From Actinomadura sp. KC345 (lineage in GTDB: Bacteria > Actinomycetota > Actinomycetes > Streptosporangiales > Streptosporangiaceae), in contig NZ_SMKH01000029.1 in the NCBI RefSeq assembly GCF_004348515.1, positions 1-42,658 on the forward strand: 42,658 bases of DNA, read 5' to 3'. The translations under genes were made by a program, and so were the position numbers. This document shows positions 8,222 through 15,350 of the stretch, piece after piece. How positions within the stretch are numbered: the stretch's first letter is position 1; each line of letters begins with the position of its first letter. Under the pieces are notes generated by a model. That model had not been told where the DNA came from. It searched no databases and saw nothing but the letters and a program-made list of their open reading frames with translations.

Positions 8222-8449
8222 ATGAAACCCACCGGCCCCGCCAGGCGGCGACACCTGCCCACCAGCCCCTTCAAACCTCCGGCCGCGGCCCCGCCCGCCA
8301 AGGAGTTCGCACTCCAGGACCAGGTAACCCACGACAAGTACGGCCTCGGACGCGTCACGGAGGTCCAGGAGGGCCACGCCGTCCTGGTCGACTTCGGGAC
8401 ACGCACGGTCAGGATCCCGGCCCCCTACACGAAACTCTTCAAACTCTGA
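8222..8449 (+). CDS. Small PcrA/UvrD C-terminal-tail-like (Tudor-like) protein
   Basis: 75 residues from ATG 8222; an upstream in-frame start at 8162 would add an unlikely leader. Residues about 34-75 read LQDQVTHDKYGLGRVTEVQEGHAVLVDFG and then TRTVRIPAPYTKLFKL. This follows the pattern of the Tudor-like RNA-polymerase-interacting tail of PcrA/UvrD helicases (GDRVxHxxxGxGxVxxVxxxxxxVxFxxxGxKxLxxxxxxLxxL). It stands alone without a helicase, so a small RNA-polymerase- or nucleic-acid-binding protein is inferred. The basic Pro-rich N-terminus (RRRHLPTSPFKPP) may be disordered. It is well conserved in actinomycetes as far as I recall. No strong ribosome binding site is visible. Confidence 0.75.
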   Translation: MKPTGPARRRHLPTSPFKPPAAAPPAKEFALQDQVTHDKYGLGRVTEVQEGHAVLVDFGTRTVRIPAPYTKLFKL

Positions 8450-8472
8450 ACCCCGCCCGGAACCGAGCGGCA

Positions 8473-8512
8473 GACCGACCCAGGCGTGAGGTACACGTCG
8501 GCCTGGGCGGTC
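8473..8512. terminator. Bidirectional terminator-like hairpin
   Basis: Arms GACCGACCCAGGC (8473-8485) and GCCTGGGCGGTC (8501-8512) pair over 12 bp with one bulged A and a 15-nt loop. It sits between the convergent small Tudor-like gene and the GAF gene, so it can serve both. There is no T-run, as is usual in high-GC actinomycetes. Confidence 0.6.
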
Positions 8513-8539
8513 GGACACCGTCGTTCCCGCTCGGCCGGC

Positions 8540-9061
8540 TCACATCTGCGTGAGCCGGGGAGGGCGAAGATCGCGGACGATGTGCGCGCCGTCGGCGGCG
8601 GGAGCCGCCGGGGCGGTCGCACGGACCCCCTCGGCCAGCTCGATCAGCCGGGCGGACATGTCGGCGAACAGGAGCAACTGGCGCGCGGTGCGCGGGCTGA
8701 ACGGCTCCGCGCCCGGGCGCCCCAGGACGGCGAGTACCCCGCGGGTGCCCTCACCCGTCTCCAGCGGCAGGATCAGGATCGGCCCGGCCGGCAGGACGCT
8801 GAGCGTCTGGTCGGCGGCGATCCGCGCGGACAGGGCCCGGCGGGTGCTGAACGCCCGGCCGAGCATCGAACGGCCGCGCCGTACCGTCAGCCCGCGGATC
8901 CGCTCGCCGTCCGTGCCGACGGCGACGTCGATCCGGAGCATGTTGGGGTCCTCCGCGGGCAGGGCGATGAAGGCCAGCGGAACGTGCGCCATCGTGCGCG
9001 CGTGCGACGCCACGAGGGCCAGGAGCCCGGGTAGGCGGGTGCCGGCCAGGACGGCCGTCAT
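8540..9061 (-). CDS. GAF-domain sensor protein
   Basis: The visible GAF domain runs from LAGTRLPGLLALVASHARTM through FIALPAEDPNMLRIDVAVG, GRSMLGRAFSTRR, ILILPLETGEGTRGVLAVLG to FSPRTARQLLLFADMSARLIELAEG, followed by a short Ala/Pro tail. GAF domains of this LVASHARxL type bind small molecules or partners in histidine kinases and PP2C-type phosphatases. Here no kinase or phosphatase domain follows, so it is a stand-alone sensor, about 173 residues from the ATG at 9061. Coding sequence seems to extend upstream to about 9205 (DDHRRFAASSD reads like a helix before the GAF), but the only in-frame start there is a CTG at 9205 overlapping the STAS stop. The true start is unresolved. Confidence 0.7.
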   Translation of the reverse strand: MTAVLAGTRLPGLLALVASHARTMAHVPLAFIALPAEDPNMLRIDVAVGTDGERIRGLTVRRGRSMLGRAFSTRRALSARIAADQTLSVLPAGPILILPLETGEGTRGVLAVLGRPGAEPFSPRTARQLLLFADMSARLIELAEGVRATAPAAPAADGAHIVRDLRPPRLTQM

Positions 9062-9201
9062 CAGGTCCGACGACGCGGCGAATCGCCGGTGGTCGTCCGC
9101 GGCGTGGCCGGGGTCCGGCGGCCCCCATCGGACGGGCGCCGGTTCGTCGCCGCTCGTCTCCCGCTCGCCGTCCCCGGCCGGCCCCTCGGGGCCTCGCGCG
9201 G

Positions 9202-9615
9202 TCAGGCCGCGGCCGATCGGATGCCGGGACGGGCGAGCCGCGCGGCGCTGACGGTGGGACGGACCGTGAAGACGCGGGACAGTCCGGTGACGCGCAGCAG
9301 CCTGTTCACCTGCGGACGCGGGCCGGCGAGGACCACGGTGACGCCCTTCGGCAGCGTCCGGCGGCGCGCACCGACGAGCAGGGCCAGTCCGGAGGCGTCG
9401 CAGAAGGTCACGCCCGACAGGTCGATGACCACGAGCGGCCCGGTGTCCCGCAGCGCGGCGTTCAGGCGCTCGCGCAGCGCGGGGGTCGAGGCGATGTCGA
9501 GGTCGCCGCTGATGGCGATGACGGTGTGCTCCCCGAACCGCTCGCGCCTCAGGCCGGCCTCGGGCGAGGCGGACACGGCGGCGGGCGTCCGGGAGGGCTG
9601 GTGTTGCGGCGTCAT
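9202..9615 (-). CDS. STAS-domain anti-sigma-factor antagonist
   Basis: 137 residues. The STAS domain shows GEHTVIAISGDLDIASTPALRERL and then VVIDLSGVTFCDASGLALLVGARRR, where the DASGLALL segment carries the conserved serine that partner anti-sigma kinases phosphorylate in SpoIIAA/RsbV proteins. It should bind an anti-sigma factor in its unphosphorylated state and free a general-stress sigma factor. The ATG at 9615 gives a family-typical length; an alternative ATG at 9693 would add 26 residues and has a GGGG run upstream. It sits directly before the GAF gene with overlapping ends, so the two probably form one signalling unit. The partner kinase and sigma factor are not in the window. Confidence 0.88.
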   Translation of the reverse strand: MTPQHQPSRTPAAVSASPEAGLRRERFGEHTVIAISGDLDIASTPALRERLNAALRDTGPLVVIDLSGVTFCDASGLALLVGARRRTLPKGVTVVLAGPRPQVNRLLRVTGLSRVFTVRPTVSAARLARPGIRSAAA

Positions 9616-9933
9616 GAGCGCCGTACCTGTCTGGGCCCCCGAAGGGGACCGAGTATCGGGAAACCAGGGGGACGCGGGCTTGGCCACTCGCATCGAGAAC
9701 CCCTAGCCACCACGAGTCTACGCCTTTTCGGCGGACGCCAGGGGTCCACGCCTGGACGGGTGTGCCGCCGGACCTGTCGCACCTCGCCGCGGTGGTCGTC
9801 ATGGCCGGTGGTGCGGCGGCGAAGCTGTTCCGCTGGGGCTGACCCGGGGGGCGGCGTCACGGCGGCGACGGCGAGGCCGGGAGAGGAACGTTCCTCTCCC
9901 GGCCTCGGCTTGTCCGTCATGCCCTGTGCCGGC
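9616..9933. other. Intergenic region, 318 bp
   Basis: No convincing gene. It holds the 5' flank of the STAS gene and, at 9872-9907, a long perfect palindrome lying downstream of the betaine gene. Short frames here are shadows. Confidence 0.6.
9872..9907. terminator. 36-bp perfect palindrome, terminator-like
   Basis: A perfect inverted repeat centred on AACGTT (9887-9892). Each arm is 18 nt and includes GAGGCCGGGAGAGGAAC on the left. As RNA it folds to a stem of about 16 bp with a tetraloop. It lies 27 bp past the stop of the betaine methyltransferase gene (minus strand), so termination there is the likely role. No T-run follows on either strand. Confidence 0.7.
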
Positions 9934-11556
9934 TCACGCTTTACAGCGGAAGACTCCCCACTTCAGGTGGCCGGACTCGCCACCGCGGACCCAGTTGCGC
10001 AGGCCCGACTTCATGTGTTCGAGGTAGTCGGCGCTGATCTGGCCGGCGAACTCGGCCTCGCGCCGCTCGGTCTCCTTGAGGACCCGCCCGTAGTGCGTGG
10101 TGAGGTGCTGGGTGAGGTCCTCGAAGCTCGGCCTCATCCCGAGACGGGCGATCTCGCGCTGGTAGAAGCCGGGCGCCCCCATCGTGTCGAGGTGGAGGCG
10201 GTCGAGGATGGGCTTCAGGGAGTCCCGGGGGCAGTCGTCGGCCGCCATCGGGTCGGTGAAGACGAAGTCCCCGCCGGGCTTGAGCACCCGGGCGATCTCC
10301 TCCAGGGCGCGGATGCGGTCGCCGCCGTGCAGCAGTGCGTCCTGCGACCACACGACGTGGAACGTGTTGTCGTTGAACGGGAGCGCCTCGAAGGACCCGT
10401 CGACCACGTCGATCAGGTGGCTGAGCCCCTGCTCCTCGTTCATGGCGCGGTTGCGGTCGTTCTCGACCTCGCTGAGGTTGAGGCAGGTGACCTTGCAGCC
10501 GTAGGTGCGGGCCAGCTCGCGTGCGGAGCCGCCGTACCCGGCGCCGAGGTCGATGACGTGCGTGTCCGGCGTCAGGTTCAAACCGGAGGCCATCTGCTGG
10601 ACGGTCCGGCCGCTGGCCGCGTCGATCGTGTCGTTCTCTTCGTAGATGCCGACGTGGATGTGCTCCCCGCCCCAGACGGAGTGGTAGAACGTGTCCGCGT
10701 CGCTGGAGTTGTAGTAGTCGCGGGCGGTGCTCACCGCCGTGGAGTACCCGGTGTTCATCTCGTCTTCCCGGTACTGCTTCTCCGCCACGTGGATGAAGAA
10801 GTCGGGGTCTTCGTCATTGTAGGTGTCCTGGAAGTCACCGTACGTGTCGATGCGCTGGAAGCCGACCTCGCGCATGAGCCGCCGCATGTAGTTCTTGCGC
10901 AGCGGATACATGTTGAGGGCGTACTCGCTCTTGTCGGGGAACCGGTACCTGAACCGCGCGAGTCCCTCGTCGACGTACTCCGGCTCGGCCACGACCTCCT
11001 CTCCGCAGTAGTAGTAGGAGTGCTTGCTGGAGAAGCCGTTGTCCAGGATGGAGTCGTAGTTGCGCTGGTCGATGATGAGCACGCCATCGTGCTTGAGCAT
11101 GGCGTAGAACTCCGCCAGGGCCTTACGCCGGTCGCGTTCCGAGAACAGGTGGGTGAACGAGTTGCCCAGGCAGATGATCGCGTCGAACTCGCCGTGGACG
11201 TCCCGGTTCAGGAAGCGCCAGTCGGCGCACACCACGCGCAGGATGTGGCCTCCGAACGTGTAGCCGTTCTGGAAGGCCTTGCGGAGCATCTCCGGGCTGC
11301 CGTCGGCGCTGACGGTCTCGAAGCCCTCCTGGAGAAGCCGGACCGAGTGGAACCCGGTCCCGGTGGCGACGTCAAGGACCTTCTTGACGCCCCGCTCCCT
11401 GAGTTGGTCGATGAAGAAGCTGCCTTCGCTCTCGTAGCGCCTCTTCCAGTCGATGAGCTCGTCCCACTTCTCCACGAAGCTTTGGACGTACTCTTCCGTG
11501 TAGTGATCGGTGTCGCGAACCTCGGTTGGATTGTCCCCGAACTCTTGGCGCTGAAT
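9934..11556 (-). CDS. Glycine/sarcosine/dimethylglycine N-methyltransferase (fused GSMT-SDMT)
   Basis: 540 residues if translation begins at ATT 11556. The N-terminal half is a glycine/sarcosine methyltransferase: DPT/NPTEVRDTDHYTEEYV motif, KWDELIDW, SAM motif VLDVATGTGFHSVRLL, then DAIICLGNSFTHLF and HSYYYCGE. The C-terminal half from about residue 268 is a sarcosine/dimethylglycine methyltransferase: DTFYHSVWGGEHIHVGIY, SAM motif VIDLGAGYGGSARELA, WSQDALLHGGDR and MGAPGFYQREI. Together they methylate glycine three times to betaine with SAM, as in the fused enzyme of Actinopolyspora halophila (about 560 residues). The first conserved NTG is a GTG at 11475, which would cut off 27 family-conserved residues. 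The ATT has AGGAGGAA at ideal spacing. The product is an osmolyte made in the cytosol. Confidence 0.93.
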   Translation of the reverse strand: MQRQEFGDNPTEVRDTDHYTEEYVQSFVEKWDELIDWKRRYESEGSFFIDQLRERGVKKVLDVATGTGFHSVRLLQEGFETVSADGSPEMLRKAFQNGYTFGGHILRVVCADWRFLNRDVHGEFDAIICLGNSFTHLFSERDRRKALAEFYAMLKHDGVLIIDQRNYDSILDNGFSSKHSYYYCGEEVVAEPEYVDEGLARFRYRFPDKSEYALNMYPLRKNYMRRLMREVGFQRIDTYGDFQDTYNDEDPDFFIHVAEKQYREDEMNTGYSTAVSTARDYYNSSDADTFYHSVWGGEHIHVGIYEENDTIDAASGRTVQQMASGLNLTPDTHVIDLGAGYGGSARELARTYGCKVTCLNLSEVENDRNRAMNEEQGLSHLIDVVDGSFEALPFNDNTFHVVWSQDALLHGGDRIRALEEIARVLKPGGDFVFTDPMAADDCPRDSLKPILDRLHLDTMGAPGFYQREIARLGMRPSFEDLTQHLTTHYGRVLKETERREAEFAGQISADYLEHMKSGLRNWVRGGESGHLKWGVFRCKA

Positions 11557-11640
11557 GGGACTTCCTCCTGTGGACGTGCTTCTGGTGACGGTGTGCGGCC
11601 TGGGTGGGACGCACGGTGGTCACCATTGGTCGGTCGATGC

Positions 11641-11655
11641 GTCACATAGTGTGAC
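11641..11655. promoter_or_regulatory. Perfect inverted repeat, candidate operator
   Basis: GTCACA-TAG-TGTGAC, 6-bp arms around a 3-nt spacer, 85 bp upstream of the ATT start of the betaine gene. The half sites resemble CRP half sites but face the wrong way for a CRP site. A regulator of osmotic response is possible; none is encoded nearby. Confidence 0.5.
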
Positions 11656-11750
11656 GAACTAGTGCGGACAGGACGGACAGGACGAACGTTAGCCCTGCGC
11701 ACGGCCAGAAATAAGGGGTCCCTGCGGTAGATCTTGGTAACACGCGCTGT

Positions 11751-11770
11751 GATCAAACCCACGTTTGATC
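11751..11770. promoter_or_regulatory. Perfect inverted repeat, candidate operator or hairpin
   Basis: GATCAAACCCACGTTTGATC: 8-bp arms and a 4-nt spacer. It lies about 195 bp upstream of the betaine gene and 198 bp upstream of the importer operon. It could be a regulator site or a short hairpin; no T-run follows. Confidence 0.5.
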
Positions 11771-11907
11771 GTGGCGGAGGCCCCGTCCGGTACCCTCCGG
11801 GGCGCCATACGCGCTGCTCAAAGCGCTTGCCCGCGGGCCCTCTCCGTGCCGGTTCGCCACCCTGCGCGAGCCGCGTCACGAAGCGGGAGGTCCGTCCCGA
11901 TTCACGA

Positions 11908-11929
11908 TTGACTTGCAAGTATGTTGCAT
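11908..11929 (+). promoter_or_regulatory. Nur-box-like operator overlapping a -35 element
   Basis: TTGCAA (11913-11918), 5 nt, TTGCAT (11924-11929). This fits the published Streptomyces Nur consensus tTGCaa-N5-ttGCAA at all but one position. A TTGACT -35-like hexamer (11908-11913) overlaps it, and a binding protein there would block transcription of the importer operon starting at 11968. Nur is the nickel-responsive Fur-family repressor; its gene is not in the window. Confidence 0.6.
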
Positions 11930-11967
11930 CTGCGCAATAAGTGCGATGAGTGGGTCTCGGGTAAGGG

Positions 11968-13512
11968 GTGGTGTTCAGCGTGCCGGGCGGTACGACGCGT
12001 CGCGGTTTCCTCGGCCTGGCCGGAGCGGCCGGTGCGGTGCTCCTCACCTCCTGCTCGTCCGGCGGGACGGGTGCCGGCACCCCGCGCAAGGGCGGCGTGC
12101 TGCGCGCCGTGTTCCCCGGCTCCGGGGCCAAGGAGACGATGGATCCGCACGCGCAACGGCAGTTCGTGGACATCGCCCGGCACAAGGCCGTCTTCGACAA
12201 GCTCGTGGATCTCGGCGAGACCCTCCGGCCGGTGCCCCGGCTGGCGGAGCGCTACGAGACGAACGACGACGCGACCGTCTGGCGGTTCCATCTGCGCGCC
12301 GCCACGTTCCACGACGGTCACGTGCTGGACGCCGAGGACGTCCTCTACAGCCTGGCCCGCATCCTCGACCCCAAGGGCGTCGACAGGAGAGCGCGGACCT
12401 CGCTGGCGTCCGTCGACCTGAAGCGCTCGCGGGCCATCGGGAAGCGCGTCGTGGAGATCGCGCTCCAGCGGCCGAACGCGGAACTGCCCTCGCTGCTCGC
12501 CATGACCGGCACCCACATCGTCCGGCGCGGCTACGGCGACCCGTCCAAGCCGGTCGGCACTGGACCGTTCCGGGCCGGGTCGTTCACCGCCGGCCGGTCG
12601 TTCACCGGCCGCCGCTTCGACGACCACTGGGAGGGCGCGGCGCACCTGGACGAGATCCGCATCCTGTCGGCCGAGACCGAGGCCCGCGCCAACGCCGTCC
12701 AGGCGGGCGAGGTCGAGTACGCGCACGAGATGACGCCGACGTTCGCCCGCGTCATCGAGTCGAACCGGAACGTGGCGATCGTCGCCACGCCGCGCAGCGG
12801 CGCCGAGGGCATCGTGATGAAGACCGACCGGCCCCCGTTCGACGACCCGGACGCGGCGATGGCGGTCAAGCTGCTGGCCGACCGCGAGCGCCTGGTGGAG
12901 GTCGTCTTCGGCGGCCGGGGCGTGGTCGGCAACGACATGTACGGCAAGGGGTTCACCTACTACCCCGAGGACGTCCCGCAGCGTGAGCGCGACGTCGACG
13001 AGGCCCGCGCGCTGCTGCGCAAGAGCGGTGCGCTGAACAAGGAGGTGACCTTCTACACCTCCACGGCGGCCAACGGGTTCGTCGACGCCGCGAACCTGTT
13101 CCGCGAGCAGGCGGCCGAGGCGGGACTGCGCGTGAAGATCGTGAACGGGCCGCCGGAGACCTACTACACCGACCAGCTCGACAAGGGCCTGACCGGCAGC
13201 CACCGCACCGGCGCGACGCCGATCCCCACCTACATCAGCGACCGGATGCTGACCGGCTCCCCGCAGAACGCCACCGCCTGGGAGCGCGAGGACTTCGACA
13301 AGGAGTTCCGCCAGGCCCAGTCGATCGTGGACGAGGAGGAGCGCACGCGGAAGTACGGCGCGCTCCAGCGGCGGATCCGCGACGAGGGCGGCCTGCTGCT
13401 CTGGGGCCACCCCGACTGGCTCAACGCCGTGTCGTCCCGCGTGAACGGCGTGAAGAAGGCGCCGCCCAACACGGTCGACTGGGCGCGCTTCGACAACGTG
13501 TGGCTGGCCTGA
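11968..13512 (+). CDS. ABC importer substrate-binding Tat lipoprotein (SBP_bac_5; NikA/DppA-like)
   Basis: About 510 residues. The N-terminus TTRRGFLGLAGAAGAVLLTSC combines a twin-arginine motif with a lipobox (LTSC), so it is exported folded and anchored outside the membrane. The mature part has the cluster C fold: GGVLRAVFPGSG, DPHAQRQFVDI, HLRAATFHDGHVLDAEDVLYSL and VGTGPFRAGSF are family landmarks. Such proteins bind peptides, nickel complexes or metallophores. Starts at GTG 11968, 11971 or 11980 are possible; AAGGGG at 11963-11968 best serves the GTG at 11980. It is the first gene of the operon and follows the Nur-box-like site, so nickel or a nickel chelate is favoured. Peptide binding cannot be excluded from sequence. 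Confidence 0.9.
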   Translation: MVFSVPGGTTRRGFLGLAGAAGAVLLTSCSSGGTGAGTPRKGGVLRAVFPGSGAKETMDPHAQRQFVDIARHKAVFDKLVDLGETLRPVPRLAERYETNDDATVWRFHLRAATFHDGHVLDAEDVLYSLARILDPKGVDRRARTSLASVDLKRSRAIGKRVVEIALQRPNAELPSLLAMTGTHIVRRGYGDPSKPVGTGPFRAGSFTAGRSFTGRRFDDHWEGAAHLDEIRILSAETEARANAVQAGEVEYAHEMTPTFARVIESNRNVAIVATPRSGAEGIVMKTDRPPFDDPDAAMAVKLLADRERLVEVVFGGRGVVGNDMYGKGFTYYPEDVPQRERDVDEARALLRKSGALNKEVTFYTSTAANGFVDAANLFREQAAEAGLRVKIVNGPPETYYTDQLDKGLTGSHRTGATPIPTYISDRMLTGSPQNATAWEREDFDKEFRQAQSIVDEEERTRKYGALQRRIRDEGGLLLWGHPDWLNAVSSRVNGVKKAPPNTVDWARFDNVWLA

Positions 13513-13515
13513 GCG

Positions 13516-14463
13516 GTGCTCCGCCACGCCGCCAGGCGCGGGCTGCTGGCCGCCGTCCAGCTCGCGCTCCTGGCCGTCCTGGTCTTCCTGCTCACCTCGC
13601 TGCTGCCCGGCGACGCCGCCGAGGTGCGGTTCAACGAGCAAGCGGGACTGGACGAGGTCGCGCACCTGCGTGAGCAGCTCGGGCTCGACCGCCCGCCGGC
13701 CGAGCGGTTCCTCGACTGGGCGGGCGGGCTGCTCTCCGGCGATCTCGGCACGTCGCCGGTGAGCGGGAACCCGGTGCGCGAGATCGTCGCCGGGTCGCTC
13801 GGCTCCACCCTCCTGCTCGCCGGCGTCACCGCCGCGCTCCTGGTGCCGCTGGCGATGCTGCTCGGCCTGACGGCGGGCCTGCGCGCGGGCGGGGCCGCCG
13901 ACCGCGCGATCACTTCGGTGACGCTGGCCCTCAACTCCATCCCCGACTTCGTCCTCGCCCTCGCGCTGATCGCGGTGTTCTCCCTGCGGCTGGGATGGCT
14001 GCCGTCCACCTGGCTGGGGGCGGACGGCGGCGGCCTGCTGACCAGTCCCGTCCTGCTCGTGCTGCCGGTCGCCGTGCTGCTCGCCCGGACGGTCTGCGCG
14101 CTCTCCCGGCAGATACGGGCGGGCACCATCGCGGCGCTGGAGGCGGACTACACCGTCCAGGCGCGGCGGCTCGGCGTCCCGCGCGGCCGGCTGGTGCTGC
14201 GGCACGTGCTGCCGAACGCGGCGGTCCCGGGCGTCCAGGAGCTCGCGCGGACCGGTGACCAGCTCCTCGGCGGGGTGCTGATCGTCGAGGCGGTCTTCGC
14301 GATCCCCGGCACCGCGACCGCGCTGGTCGAGGCCGTGCAGAGCCGCGACGTCCCGACGGTCCAGGCGCTGACGCTGCTGCTGGCGGCGCTGGCGCTCGGC
14401 TTCAACGTCGCGGCCGACCTGGTCGGCCAGCGACTCTCCCCGCGCACGGAGGTCCTGCGATGA
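13516..14463 (+). CDS. ABC importer permease, NikB/DppB type
   Basis: 315 residues from GTG 13516, four bases after the previous stop. An N-terminal membrane helix (LLAAVQLALLAVLVFLLTSL) is followed by the periplasmic domain and five further helices, the usual six of this family. The EAA-type cytoplasmic loop reads IAALEADYTVQARRLGVPRGRLVLRHVLPNA and contacts the ATPase. It forms half of the membrane channel with the next gene, which overlaps it by 4 nt. A family start motif (LLPGDAAEVRF) follows the first helix. Confidence 0.92.
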   Translation: MLRHAARRGLLAAVQLALLAVLVFLLTSLLPGDAAEVRFNEQAGLDEVAHLREQLGLDRPPAERFLDWAGGLLSGDLGTSPVSGNPVREIVAGSLGSTLLLAGVTAALLVPLAMLLGLTAGLRAGGAADRAITSVTLALNSIPDFVLALALIAVFSLRLGWLPSTWLGADGGGLLTSPVLLVLPVAVLLARTVCALSRQIRAGTIAALEADYTVQARRLGVPRGRLVLRHVLPNAAVPGVQELARTGDQLLGGVLIVEAVFAIPGTATALVEAVQSRDVPTVQALTLLLAALALGFNVAADLVGQRLSPRTEVLR

Positions 14464-15350
14464 CCGGTCTCCGGAAGCCGGGCCGCGAAAGGCGCACGCG
14501 GCGCTTCTCCCTCACGGTCGCGCTGGCGGCGCTGCTGCTGGCCGTGCCCGTGACGGCGGCGGTACTGGGGCCGCTGCTCGCCCCGGCGGTCACCCCGGAC
14601 GACGGTGCGCCGTACGTGACGGGCGGCGGACACCTGCTCGGCACGGACGGAACCGGGCGCGACGTGCTGGGGCTGCTGCTGCGCGGCGGGCGCAGCGCCC
14701 TCGGCGTCGCCTGCTGCGCCGTCGCCCTCGCCTACCTCGCCGGCGGGCCCCTCGGGCTGGCCGCCGCCGCGACCCGGCACCGCTGGGTCGACGAGCTGCT
14801 GATGCGGCCGATCGAGCTGATCCTGCCGATCCCGTCGCTGCTGGTGATCAGCGTGGTCGGCGTGGGCTGGCGCGGCAGCCCGGTCGCCGTCGCGCTCGCG
14901 GTGGCGGCGATCAACGCGCCCGCGGTGGCCCGGCTGGTGCGGGCGGCGGCGCTGGACGCGGCGAGCGGGCCGGTCGCCGAGGCGATGCGGGTGCAGGGCG
15001 AGTCCCGGCCCCGGGTCCTGTTCGGCTACGTCGGGCGGTCCGTCCTGCCCGTGGCCGCCGCCGACGCCGGCACCCGCGTCCCGGTCGCGGTCTTCACCGT
15101 CGCCGCCGCCAACTTCCTCGGCCTCGGCCTGGACCCCGCCTCGCCCGACTGGGGCGTCACGATCGCCGGGAGCCGGGAGGCGCTGCTCATCCAGCCGTGG
15201 GCGGTGGGCGCGCCGGCCGCGATGCTCGTCATGTTCACCGTCGGGCTCAACCTCCTGGCCGACCGCCTGCTGAAACGCGGGAGGCGGGAACGGCCGCTCC
15301 GGGCGAAGTCGGCACGGGCAGAGACGGCACGGGCGGAGGCGGCGCGATGA
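14460..15350 (+). CDS. ABC importer permease, NikC/DppC type
   Basis: 296 residues, ATGA overlaps at both ends. Family landmarks are LLGTDGTGRDVLGLLLRGGR near residue 60, the coupling loop AEAMRVQGESRPRVLFGYVGRSVLP near 180, and FLGLGLDPASPDWGVTI near 220. Six membrane helices are apparent. It is the second channel subunit of the importer. The C-terminus is a short Ala/Arg/Glu repeat (ARAETARAEAAR), encoded by a 15-bp repeat, which is unusual for the family and probably dispensable. Confidence 0.92.
   Translation: MTGLRKPGRERRTRRFSLTVALAALLLAVPVTAAVLGPLLAPAVTPDDGAPYVTGGGHLLGTDGTGRDVLGLLLRGGRSALGVACCAVALAYLAGGPLGLAAAATRHRWVDELLMRPIELILPIPSLLVISVVGVGWRGSPVAVALAVAAINAPAVARLVRAAALDAASGPVAEAMRVQGESRPRVLFGYVGRSVLPVAAADAGTRVPVAVFTVAAANFLGLGLDPASPDWGVTIAGSREALLIQPWAVGAPAAMLVMFTVGLNLLADRLLKRGRRERPLRAKSARAETARAEAAR

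Larger units (their letters stand above)
11557..11967. other. Divergent regulatory region, 411 bp
   Basis: Lies between the betaine gene (minus) and the ABC importer operon (plus). It contains two perfect inverted repeats (11641-11655 and 11751-11770), a 9-bp direct repeat ggacaggac (about 11667-11685), and a Nur-box-like element (11913-11929). A 68-codon frame at 11734-11940 has no recognisable protein pattern and is rejected. Confidence 0.7.

Noticed and set aside
11641-11655. CRP site upstream of the betaine gene
   Set aside because: The half sites TCACA and TGTGA are in the opposite order to a CRP site and only 3 nt apart.
11734-11940. 68-codon plus-strand gene upstream of the importer operon
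   Set aside because: No family pattern, and it runs through an inverted repeat and the Nur-box-like site.
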